From Dechloromonas sp. (GTDB lineage Bacteria > Pseudomonadota > Gammaproteobacteria > Burkholderiales > Rhodocyclaceae), in the NCBI GenBank assembly GCA_017302355.1, contig JAFLDQ010000134.1:1-9818 (forward strand): DNA of 9,818 nucleotides. The letters run 5' to 3'. Of this stretch, positions 1-9,818 are shown piece by piece. A program made the translations under genes and the position numbers. Each line of letters begins with the position of its first letter. Position 1 is the stretch's first letter. The notes beneath the pieces are model-generated. The model ran no database searches. It was not told the DNA's origin and saw nothing but the letters and a program-made list of their open reading frames with translations.

Positions 1-1
1 G

Positions 2-1753
2 GGGCGCCTGAGCGAGCGCGTGCGCAGCGACAACCCGGCGCTGGCCGCCGCGCTCGCCGACTGGCTGGCTCCGGTGCTCACCGCCGACAGCCTGGACGCC
101 GCGCTGGCGCGTCGTCGCGAATTGCCCGCGGGGGCCATGCTGGTGACCGCCGGGGGCGACCTGCTGACCCGCGCCAGCGTCACCTTCTTCGCGCCCGACC
201 AGGGCGAGCACGGCCTGCTCGAACGCCAGCGCGAAATCGAAACGCTGGGCGCCGGCATCGCCGCCGCCGAGGAAGAGGCCGCGGGCCTGCGCGAACGCCT
301 GGCGATGGTCGACGAGCAGTGTTCCGACAAGCAGGACGAAATGGGCGAGATTCGCCAGTACGTGGCCGACCGCCAGCAGCGGGTGCATGCGGTGCAACTC
401 GAGGTGTTGCGGCTTGGCCAGGCCATCGAGCGCCAGCGCGAGCAGAAGGAGCGCATGCAGGAGCAGCTGGCCGAGCTGGCCGAGGACGAGGAGTCCGAGC
501 GCGAGCGCGAGCTGGCGGCCGACGACAAGATCGCCGAGGTGCGCGAGGGCCTGGCGCGCATCCGCGTCCTGGTTGCCGGCGCCCAGTCGCGGCTCGACGA
601 GGCCGAGCGCGCGGTGCGCGCCGAGCGCGAGCGCAACGCCGATCTCGACCGCGCGCTGCGCGAGGCGCAATTCTCGCTGCGCGAATCGGCGGGCAAGCTG
701 CAGGACATCTTCGCCCAGCAGGCGCTGGCGCAGCGCGAACTGGGCCGCATCGAGAACGACCGCGCGCAATGCGCCGAACAGGTCGAGGCGGCGCCGGCCG
801 ACGTCATGGAGGACAGCCTGCAGGCGGCGCTGGCCGCCCGCCAGGAGAAGGAAAGGGCGCTCGCGGCGTGTCGCGACACCCTGGAGTCGGCGACCAATGC
901 GCTGCGCACGCTGGAAGAGCAGCGGCTGCGCATCGAACAGGGGCTGGAGCCGCTGCGCGCGCGCATCGGCGACCTTAGGCTCCGCGAGCAGGCGGCTGCG
1001 CTCAACACCGAACAGTTCGCGCAGCAGCTGCTGGAAGCCGGCGCCGACGAGACGATGCTCGAGAAGGATCTCGGCAATGCCCGCCCGGCCGCGTTGCAGG
1101 GCGAGATCACCCGTCTCGGCAACGCCATCGCCGAACTCGGCGCGGTCAACCTCGCCGCGCTGGAAGAACTGGAGACGGCGAGCGAGCGCAAGGGCTACCT
1201 CGACATGCAGGCGGCCGACCTGACCGAGGCGATGGAGACGCTGGAAAACGCCATCCGCCGCATCGACCGCGAGACGCGCGAGCTGCTGCAGAGCACGTTT
1301 GACACGGTCAACGGGCATTTCGGGCAGCTTTTCCCGGATCTGTTCGGCGGCGGCCGCGCCGAGCTGGTGATGACCGGCGAGGAGATCCTCGATGCCGGCG
1401 TCCAGGTCATCGCCCAGCCGCCGGGCAAGAAGAATTCGACCATCCACCTGCTGTCGGGCGGCGAAAAGGCGCTGACGGCGATTGCATTGGTTTTCTCGAT
1501 GTTCCAGCTCAACCCGGCGCCGTTCTGCCTGCTCGACGAGGTCGATGCGCCGCTCGACGACAGCAATACCGAGCGTTTCTGCGTCATGGTCAAGAAAATG
1601 TCGGCGAACACGCAATTCCTGTTTATTTCCCATAATAAAATCTCGATGGAGATGGCCGGGCAGCTGGTCGGCGTCACCATGCAGGAATCCGGCGTTTCGC
1701 GCGTCGTCGAAGTGGATATCGAAGAAGCCTTGAAGATGAGGGATGCGGCTTAG
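2..1753 (+). CDS. smc: Chromosome partition protein SMC, C-terminal half (5' truncated by window edge)
   Basis: SMC is the ATPase of the bacterial condensin complex (with ScpA and ScpB), which compacts and helps segregate the chromosome. The frame is open from base 2, so the start lies outside the window; 583 residues remain of a family length near 1170. The first ~70 residues look like the end of the hinge domain ([14 protein letters not shown], then [12 protein letters not shown]). Residues ~75-430 are a long heptad-rich coiled coil full of E, R, A, Q and L. The C-terminal ATPase lobe follows: [12 protein letters not shown] near 440-452, the ABC signature LSGGEK at 484-489, Walker [13 protein letters not shown] with catalytic D512-E513, and the switch histidine in FISHNK. 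The TAG stop directly abuts the zipA ATG, indicating one transcription unit. The domain order and motifs leave little doubt; RecN or Rad50 lack this exact head sequence. Confidence 0.97.
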   Translation, partial: GRLSERVRSDNPALAAALADWLAPVLTADSLDAALARRRELPAGAMLVTAGGDLLTRASVTFFAPDQGEHGLLERQREIETLGAGIAAAEEEAAGLRERLAMVDEQCSDKQDEMGEIRQYVADRQQRVHAVQLEVLRLGQAIERQREQKERMQEQLAELAEDEESERERELAADDKIAEVREGLARIRVLVAGAQSRLDEAERAVRAERERNADLDRALREAQFSLRESAGKLQDIFAQQALAQRELGRIENDRAQCAEQVEAAPADVMEDSLQAALAARQEKERALAACRDTLESATNALRTLEEQRLRIEQGLEPLRARIGDLRLREQAAALNTEQFAQQLLEAGADETMLEKDLGNARPAALQGEITRLGNAIAELGAVNLAALEELETASERKGYLDMQAADLTEAMETLENAIRRIDRETRELLQSTFDTVNGHFGQLFPDLFGGGRAELVMTGEEILDAGVQVIAQPPGKKNSTIHLLSGGEKALTAIALVFSMFQLNPAPFCLLDEVDAPLDDSNTERFCVMVKKMSANTQFLFISHNKISMEMAGQLVGVTMQESGVSRVVEVDIEEALKMRDAA

Positions 1754-5016
<3,263 letters not shown>

Positions 5017-5124
5017 ACCCGTTCGCCCTGCCGTCCGTTGCTGCGGCCGCCGCCCGGAAGGGCTGCCGGACAGCGCCAGCGCCGGGCCGGCCGGCATGCA
5101 ACACCACTTTGAAAAGGGGAAATC
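5017..5124 (+). promoter_or_regulatory. ligA-galU spacer with galU ribosome-binding site and small hairpin
   Basis: This 108-base GC-rich gap contains GAAAAGGGGA at 5111-5120, a good Shine-Dalgarno match about 5 bases before the GTG start of galU; it decides that start. A short inverted repeat at 5049-5055/5060-5066 has one mismatch and a GGAA (GNRA-type) loop, and 5086-5095 is a 10-base perfect palindrome (GCCGGCCGGC). No T-run follows either, so I do not call an intrinsic terminator. No clear -35/-10 promoter is seen. The gap may mark the end of the smc-zipA-ligA unit, but this is not shown by the sequence. Confidence 0.6.
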
Positions 5125-5598
5125 GTGAATACGGTCAGAAAGGCGGTCTTTCCGGTCGCCGGCTTGGGAACCCGCTTCCTGCCGGCGACCAAGGCCAGCC
5201 CCAAGGAAATGTTGCCGATCGTCGACAAGCCGCTGATCCAGTATGCCGTCGAGGAGGCGGCCGCCGCCGGCATCACCGACATGGTTTTCGTCACCGGCCG
5301 TTCCAAGCGGGCGATCGAGGACCACTTCGACAAGGCCTACGAACTCGAGTCGGAACTGGCGGCGCGCGGCAAGAGCGAGACGCTCCAGTTCGTGCGCGAC
5401 ATGATTCCGCGCAACATCAATTGCATCTACCTCCGCCAGGCGGAAGCGCTCGGCCTCGGCCATGCCGTGCTCTGCGCCAAACCGGTGATCGGCGACGAGC
5501 CGTTCGCGGTCCTGCTCGCCGACGATCTGCTCGACGGCGACCCGCCGGTGATGAAGCAGATGACCGACACCTACGATTATTACCGCTGCTCGGTGCTC
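5125..5598 (+). CDS. galU: UTP-glucose-1-phosphate uridylyltransferase GalU, truncated at the chimeric junction
   Basis: GalU makes UDP-glucose from UTP and glucose-1-phosphate, feeding lipopolysaccharide, capsule and galactose metabolism in the cytoplasm. The start is GTG at 5125, set by the AAGGGGA ribosome site just upstream and by the family N-terminus. Visible motifs are the nucleotide-binding loop [20 protein letters not shown] at residues ~9-28, [28 protein letters not shown], and [20 protein letters not shown] with the acidic pair in LADDLLDGD. Only about 158 of the usual ~290 residues are present. Family-like sequence ends at DYYRCSVL, where a glycine and a beta-strand (roughly GVE or GVQ) would be expected. 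Instead the frame reads 12 unrelated residues to TGA at 5635-5637. The C-terminal half, including residues completing the sugar-nucleotide site, is absent, so this copy could not be functional as written. Confidence 0.93.
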
Positions 5599-5604
5599 AG
5601 CTCA
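5596..5604. other. Junction between bacterial and eukaryotic DNA
   Basis: To the left, the GalU frame matches its family codon by codon up to CTC at 5596-5598. To the right, frame 3 (codons starting at 5601, 5604 and so on) encodes an unrelated protein, and the base composition changes at once from very GC-rich to moderate GC with many TG/GTG steps. The breakpoint can be placed only to within a few bases. The motif GCTC occurs three times within 16 bases here (5588-5591, 5595-5598, 5600-5603), which could be microhomology for ligation, recombination or an assembly overlap. No target-site duplication, inverted repeat, integrase site or tRNA is seen. Chimera or misassembly is favoured over true integration, but sequence alone cannot decide. 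Confidence 0.85.
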
Positions 5605-8600
5605 CTACGATGCGGTTCTCGAACGAAGCGTCCCTGACCCGCCTCGTGCGTGAGGGCAGGGCGACATTCGACGACCTAGCCCTCCTTGCACCTGCTGCGG
5701 AGGACGTTGCGGTGTACTGCTACGACGTGACGAACAGTTTCCGGCTGCGTACGGCTGTGCTGTTCCACATTGTGCACGGGAGCCCCAGCTCGTTGGGGAT
5801 TGCGAATGAGCAGACGTGGCGTGGTGGGGTGACCTCCACTGTACTGCTGCAGCCGTCGCCACTGCTGAAGGTAATGGACAGCGCGGGGAACCACATTCGA
5901 GACAGGGACGGCTTACTGCTGACTGCCACGGTGACGTACACCACCACGCAGCCGGACGTGTTGACGGGCGAGCTGCGCACCACCCGACACACAGTTGTCG
6001 GCTCGTTCAGCGACGCGGAGGGGTGCTACTCGTTTGACAACATTGCGGTGCGCTCACCGCTCGGTTATCCTGTACAGCTGAAGTTTACCTACTCGGACAC
6101 TGTCGCCGCCTTGTCGTGGACCCTAGAGCAGGAGCTGTGCCCACCTGGTGAGTTCGGTGTGTACGGAGCGTTTGTGTGCGACGTTTGCCCTCAGCATGCA
6201 GTCTGTGACGGAACGTACCTACTCGAGGCCCAACCAGGCTACTGGCACGGGAGCCCGATGTCGCCGTACTTTTACGAGTGCAACCCCGGACACGCGTGTG
6301 TTGCCTCGACGAAGTGCACGGAGGGCTACACCGGTCCTGTGTGTGGTGCGTGCGATGCGGGCTACGGCAAGACTGGAGCAAGCTGCGGCCGCTGCCGGAG
6401 TAGCACCACGAACTGGCTGGTAGTGTGCGCTCTGATCCTTGCGCTGACAGTGATTGTGTACTTCCTGTCTGTTCACTCCCTACCGTTTAGTGCGGCCGAA
6501 GATCAAGAGGCCGGCCTCGCTGCGGACACCAAGTCGAACCGCAGCCACATTGGTGTGCTGGCAAAGATCATGATTTCGCACTTTCAGCTGTTTGCGTTGG
6601 TGCCTTACAATCAAGTGGAGATGCCGGACTGGCTGCGCATGACGTCCGAGGGCAGTGGTCAGGCGAGCGCTTTCTCGCCGAACCTGTCGTTCGTTGCGTG
6701 TGTGGTGGGTTCGACCCCCGCCGAGCAGTTGCGAGCCGCGCTGTACATTGTGTTGATCCTGGTGACGACGTTCGGAGTGGTCGGGGCAGGGATCGGCTTC
6801 TACCACCACCAGCACTTTGTGCGGAAGTCGCGGCGAGGGTTTGAGCGGCTGCGTGCGGCACTGTACAAGAAGAAGAAGTCTGCGTTCGTCTCTCGTTTGG
6901 TGGATCACGCCGCGATTGACGCGTACACGAAGCGGCGGTACCGTGCTGCGGTGAAGAGGAACCACGAGGAGCTGCTTGAGGTGTACGGAGAGGAGTGCCG
7001 TGACGCGAACCGACTGAACGAGCAGCCGCCTGCAGCCCCGCCGCTGTGGCACCGCATCTTCAACATCACGATAGTGAGTGCTGTGGTGTCGTCGTTCTTT
7101 GTGTACCCGACGATTGTGTCTGCGTGCGTGGGGCTGCTGGAGTGCACGACGATCCAGCTGAACTACGGCGTGTCGACGTCCGTGCTCGCCGCGGACTACT
7201 CTGTGAGCTGTGGGAGCGATGCACCGTTCGGCGCTGCTGTCCTCGGTGCGCTGGGGCTGGGCATCCCGCTGTTGAGTGTGGCGTCTGTGTGGGTTGCGGC
7301 CATAACGACCTGTGGTCGCGACATGCAAGTGTCTGTTTTACTATTCTCCTTCACCACTGCAGGGTACCGGTTGTGGTACTGGGAGGCCGTTGCACTGCTT
7401 CGCAAGGCGTCGCTTGTGCTTGTGACCGCCCTCACACCAGCCGGGCAGATGCAGCTGTTCCTGTCATCGCTTCTGTTTCTCGCATGGCTGGTTTTCCATC
7501 TGACGATGCGGCCTTGGCATGAGAAAGTTTTTGACAAACTGGAGTCGGCTAGCTTCACGACTCTAACGTTGACGTTTGGGCTGCTTGCCCCCCTCACACT
7601 TCCGTCCGTCAAGAACGACGAGGTGGTTCAAACGGCGCTGCTTTCCGTGGTTGCCGCATCGAACGTGTTGTTCGTTGTGTTGATGGTGTACCGAGCTGTG
7701 CCGCTACTGCGACCTCAGTCGGTTGACATTGAGGTTGTGCGCCACCACAAGGAACGTGCCGATTACCGAGAAGGCGAGAACCGTATTGCAGGGCTCAAGT
7801 TACAGATTGAACAGCGATGGCTGAACCTACAGCAGCGACACCCCAGACTGGGACTGCTGATGGAACTGGAGTTGGCTTTCCACAAAGATTTATCTACATC
7901 ATCAGCTGGAATGAGGAATCAAGGTCTCACAAAACATATGACGTTTACTGAAAGGGTCGGACATTTTGGCGAACCTACATTGGCTGCTCTGTTTGATTCA
8001 AAAGTGCTACAGGCACTGAGAGAATTAAATGCGATGCTGCCGTTGGAAGCGGAGCAGGAAGCGGAGGAGTTCAACCTTGTGCGGGCAGAGGAATGGATCC
8101 ACGACTTTGACTTGGAGGATCTGGGGGGACGAGACTATGACGACGATCAGGAGGGGCAAGAGGACAGTGCACACATGAAGTCTCTGACATCATCGTTAGT
8201 GAAAGAAGATGCTCCAGTGAACAGTTTGGGCGAGAACACGCCAATGGCACCCCTCATTGTTATAGAAGGACCAATCATTGTAGATGCAGATACCACTGCC
8301 AGTAGGAGCGGTTGGTTGGATGCGGACATTGAATTGGACCTTTCGGAGTTGTCCGATGTAGTGGAAGAGGTAAACAGTATCTTGCTGTGCGATGTGCCAC
8401 TGCCACCGCTGCTCGCAGAGGGCTGCCTATCCGAAGACGCAGAATATCTGCTGGAGGGTTCGATCCAGTTGGGGGACATTCCAACGGTACTGTGTGAAGA
8501 AGCAGAAGATACTGCTGATGCTGCCGTTGAGGGGGGCGGAGACAGTGAACAGCAACAAGAGGTCTATGTGCCACTTTACGGTGCCGAAGGCCGCAACACA

Positions 8601-9329
8601 ACTTACAGCAAGACCGACGATGTGGAAGAAGTGCTGCTGCTCCCACCGCCCACCATTGCATTGGACTCCACCTTGCGACCCAACACGGCAGCCTCATTAT
8701 TACTCGATACCCAAGAGCAGGAGCAACCGCTGCAGTTTGCATTTGGGATAGACTCTACGCCGCTCTTTACCGTTACCGATTCCTTTTATAACAATCCTCC
8801 TTTATCGCTGCGGACGTTGGCGGAGCCGCTGTTGAGTGACCCCCACATGCTGAATTTCGATGCCGATGAAAGCGAGGGACAAGAAGACCATTCCATATCG
8901 AAGAAATACCTTCAGCTCTCTGGGAGTGAACTGGGCGATAAGAGCAACGAGGCACGGTCACTGGGGCCGGTGGTGTCGTTGTCGTCGCCGAGTAGCAACC
9001 GAGGGGGCTTTACACTGCACAGTGTGCCAGAGCGTCAGTTCAGTGTCACACAGACTCGGTCATCGACGGAAAAAGACAATTCGAAAAGAAAGCAACGAAA
9101 GAACACAAAGAGCGCTACTGCTGCCGTCACTGTGCCGCACGTTGTTGTGCAGCGAAGGATGGCAGCGCTGCATGCGATGCAGATGGTGTTCCCCACGATG
9201 CTGACGGCGAACCCAAGGGGGCTGACGGAGGAGCAGGCCGCGGCCCGACTGGAGCGCAACCTTCTGCTCCTGTATGCCGCGGAGACGGTGCTGCTGATGG
9301 CGTACCGAAACGAGGACCACAACAAGTAG
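5601..9329 (+). CDS. Large protist multi-pass membrane protein with Cys-rich ectodomain and long acidic tail (5' truncated)
   Basis: I do not recognise a named gene. The frame is open from the junction to TAG at 9327-9329, and the real start is lost. Numbering from Met 5610 gives 1239 residues. Residues 1-175 are beta-rich and Ig-like in style ([14 protein letters not shown], then [12 protein letters not shown]). Residues 177-262 hold 11 cysteines in an EGF/GCC2-like pattern ([18 protein letters not shown]). Hydrophobic segments lie near 268-290, 314-331, 376-398, 483-510, 541-567, 598-611, 614-632, 646-665 and 676-697. A charged helix (~711-770) follows, then an acidic, serine-rich tail with a basic cluster KRKQRK at 1159-1164 and a final amphipathic helix. 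The plan suggests a surface receptor, channel or adhesin, like the 'membrane-associated proteins' common in bodonids; function is not shown. No intron is needed. Base composition shifts within the tail region. Confidence 0.8.
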   Translation, partial: LTTMRFSNEASLTRLVREGRATFDDLALLAPAAEDVAVYCYDVTNSFRLRTAVLFHIVHGSPSSLGIANEQTWRGGVTSTVLLQPSPLLKVMDSAGNHIRDRDGLLLTATVTYTTTQPDVLTGELRTTRHTVVGSFSDAEGCYSFDNIAVRSPLGYPVQLKFTYSDTVAALSWTLEQELCPPGEFGVYGAFVCDVCPQHAVCDGTYLLEAQPGYWHGSPMSPYFYECNPGHACVASTKCTEGYTGPVCGACDAGYGKTGASCGRCRSSTTNWLVVCALILALTVIVYFLSVHSLPFSAAEDQEAGLAADTKSNRSHIGVLAKIMISHFQLFALVPYNQVEMPDWLRMTSEGSGQASAFSPNLSFVACVVGSTPAEQLRAALYIVLILVTTFGVVGAGIGFYHHQHFVRKSRRGFERLRAALYKKKKSAFVSRLVDHAAIDAYTKRRYRAAVKRNHEELLEVYGEECRDANRLNEQPPAAPPLWHRIFNITIVSAVVSSFFVYPTIVSACVGLLECTTIQLNYGVSTSVLAADYSVSCGSDAPFGAAVLGALGLGIPLLSVASVWVAAITTCGRDMQVSVLLFSFTTAGYRLWYWEAVALLRKASLVLVTALTPAGQMQLFLSSLLFLAWLVFHLTMRPWHEKVFDKLESASFTTLTLTFGLLAPLTLPSVKNDEVVQTALLSVVAASNVLFVVLMVYRAVPLLRPQSVDIEVVRHHKERADYREGENRIAGLKLQIEQRWLNLQQRHPRLGLLMELELAFHKDLSTSSAGMRNQGLTKHMTFTERVGHFGEPTLAALFDSKVLQALRELNAMLPLEAEQEAEEFNLVRAEEWIHDFDLEDLGGRDYDDDQEGQEDSAHMKSLTSSLVKEDAPVNSLGENTPMAPLIVIEGPIIVDADTTASRSGWLDADIELDLSELSDVVEEVNSILLCDVPLPPLLAEGCLSEDAEYLLEGSIQLGDIPTVLCEEAEDTADAAVEGGGDSEQQQEVYVPLYGAEGRNTTYSKTDDVEEVLLLPPPTIALDSTLRPNTAASLLLDTQEQEQPLQFAFGIDSTPLFTVTDSFYNNPPLSLRTLAEPLLSDPHMLNFDADESEGQEDHSISKKYLQLSGSELGDKSNEARSLGPVVSLSSPSSNRGGFTLHSVPERQFSVTQTRSSTEKDNSKRKQRKNTKSATAAVTVPHVVVQRRMAALHAMQMVFPTMLTANPRGLTEEQAAARLERNLLLLYAAETVLLMAYRNEDHNK

Positions 9330-9435
9330 TCATGTGGACTGACACAACGTTGAGGAAGCTTATTGGTTGATATTTTTTTCTTTCTTCTCTCTCTCTCTCT
9401 CTCTCTCTCGTATGCATCTCATTCGCCGCATGCAG
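9330..9435 (+). promoter_or_regulatory. Short intergenic region with polypyrimidine tract and acceptor AG
   Basis: Bases 9373-9409 are 37 consecutive pyrimidines, ending with a TC microsatellite. The first AG after them is at 9434-9435 (GCATGCAG). A pyrimidine tract followed by the first AG is the layout of a kinetoplastid trans-splice acceptor, which also directs polyadenylation of the gene upstream; it is equally the layout of an ordinary intron 3' end. Only 43 bases separate the stop of the membrane-protein gene from the tract, so that gene's 3' UTR would be very short. An ATG at 9412 lies between tract and AG in the frame of the next segment and would be removed by splicing at this AG. 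No bacterial-type promoter is apparent. Confidence 0.55.
9386..9409 (+). repeat. (TC)12 dinucleotide microsatellite
   Basis: Twelve perfect TC units form the 3' part of the pyrimidine tract at 9373-9409. Simple repeats of this kind are length-variable and are also frequent sites of false joins in short-read assemblies, which matters because the downstream gene lacks its N-terminus. Confidence 0.95.
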
Positions 9436-9754
9436 GTAAAAGAACGTGGTGTCGGTCCAGGTGGTCGATGGCCTCGGTTTGAAGGATTCGCAGAGGACGC
9501 CGGTTTGTCCCGCGAAGCTCGCGCGCCTCTCCTGCACGCTCTCAAGGAAGAAGAACGCAACGAGCAAAAGATTGTGTTGTCGGTTGCACACACACAGACA
9601 CGCGTGGTGATTGATTTGCAGTCGTTCCGTATTGATGTGATGGATGGCGACTCTGTGGTGTTGTCGGCCAACAAACACGGACGCATGGTGTATGAGACCA
9701 CGCAGGTGGTCAACAAGGACAAGCTGGCAGAGATCTCTCGCACGGACAGTCAAG
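9436..9754 (+). CDS. Fragment resembling glucosidase II alpha subunit (GH31) N-terminal domain
   Basis: Glucosidase II alpha trims glucose from N-glycans in the ER lumen. The frame (starting GTA AAA GAA) gives VKERGVGPGGRWPRFEGFAE, a charged stretch, then a core with FRIDVMDGDSVVLSANKHG. From memory, human GANAB has FRLDLLEDRSLLLSVNARG preceded by a similar ELEPRRPRYRVPDVLV segment, in the same order. This is the beta-sandwich before the GH31 barrel; no catalytic residue lies in the window. About 100 N-terminal residues, including the required signal peptide, are missing: the frame extends upstream only to ATG 9412 (MHLIRRMQ) and into the TC repeat. Downstream, CAAG|GT at 9751-9756 could be a splice donor, though GTCTTT is a weak match. 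It may be an internal exon, a pseudogene fragment or a misjoined piece. The family call rests on one short recalled alignment. Confidence 0.5.
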
Positions 9755-9755
9755 G

Positions 9756-9800
9756 TCTTTTTTTTTTTTCTCTCTCTCTTTTTTTGTTTCTTTTCTTTTC
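9756..9800 (+). other. Second long pyrimidine tract, ending the GH31-like segment
   Basis: Forty-five bases contain a single purine (G at 9786): a run of T, then TC repeats, then T-rich sequence. The reading frame stays open through it but would encode only F, S and L, unlike any glucosidase, so coding probably ends near 9754. The tract could start an intron, precede another splice acceptor beyond the window, or be a degraded contig end. Bases 9801-9818 are too short to interpret. Confidence 0.6.
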
Positions 9801-9818
9801 GGATTTTCGATTTCTGGT

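Noticed and set aside
319..1223. Alternative plus-strand frames inside smc
   Set aside because: These are arginine/alanine/proline-rich out-of-frame translations of the SMC coiled coil.
5049..5066. Possible intrinsic terminator after ligA
   Set aside because: The stem is short with a mismatch and there is no T-run after it.
5590..5640. Transposon or phage integration at the junction
   Set aside because: There are no terminal inverted repeats, target duplication, integrase, transposase or attachment-like core within the window.
6480..7328. A 282-codon minus-strand frame opposite the membrane-protein gene
   Set aside because: The translation is rich in R, H and Q with no domain, and the opposite strand has clear membrane helices and cysteine spacing in frame.
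9386..9409. Telomeric or CRISPR-like repeat
   Set aside because: It is a plain dinucleotide TC repeat without spacers or telomere units.

Overview
The window is a chimera of two unrelated genomes that meet near position 5598. The left part (1 to about 5598) is very GC-rich bacterial DNA. It has tightly packed same-strand genes, stop/start overlaps and a Shine-Dalgarno site. The gene order smc - zipA - ligA - galU and the protein features (ZipA is gammaproteobacterial/betaproteobacterial; NAD-dependent ligase) point to a betaproteobacterium, most likely a Rhodocyclales relative. The order-level assignment is from memory of gene order and protein style, not from a search.

The right part (about 5599 to 9818) has a different base and codon composition and carries eukaryotic-type sequence. 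First comes the intron-free 3' portion of a large membrane-protein gene: an extracellular beta-rich segment, a cysteine-rich EGF-like module, about nine hydrophobic segments, and an acidic cytoplasmic tail of more than 500 residues. Only 43 bases after its stop codon is a 37-base uninterrupted pyrimidine tract that includes a (TC)12 microsatellite. The first AG after the tract opens a short coding segment that resembles the N-terminal domain of ER glucosidase II alpha (GH31). That segment is cut off by a second long pyrimidine tract near the right edge. Long intronless coding sequence, very short spacing and pyrimidine tract-AG signals suggest a trans-splicing kinetoplastid-like protist, such as a free-living bodonid fed on bacteria. 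This is inference, and an intron-bearing protist is not excluded.

Layout: 2-1753 smc 3' half; 1754-2935 zipA; 2935-5016 ligA; 5017-5124 spacer with the galU ribosome-binding site; 5125-5598 galU, cut off; about 5598 junction; 5601-9329 eukaryotic membrane protein, 5' truncated; 9330-9435 spacer with pyrimidine tract and acceptor AG; 9436-9754 GH31 fragment; 9756-9800 pyrimidine tract. The bacterial genes serve chromosome organisation (SMC), septation (ZipA), DNA joining (LigA) and UDP-glucose supply (GalU), a familiar chromosomal neighbourhood. They have no functional link to the eukaryotic genes.

The simplest reading is an assembly join between a protist and a co-cultured or prey bacterium. 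A real insertion is possible but would need reads across the junction. I found no defence system, mobile element, CRISPR array, tRNA or rRNA.
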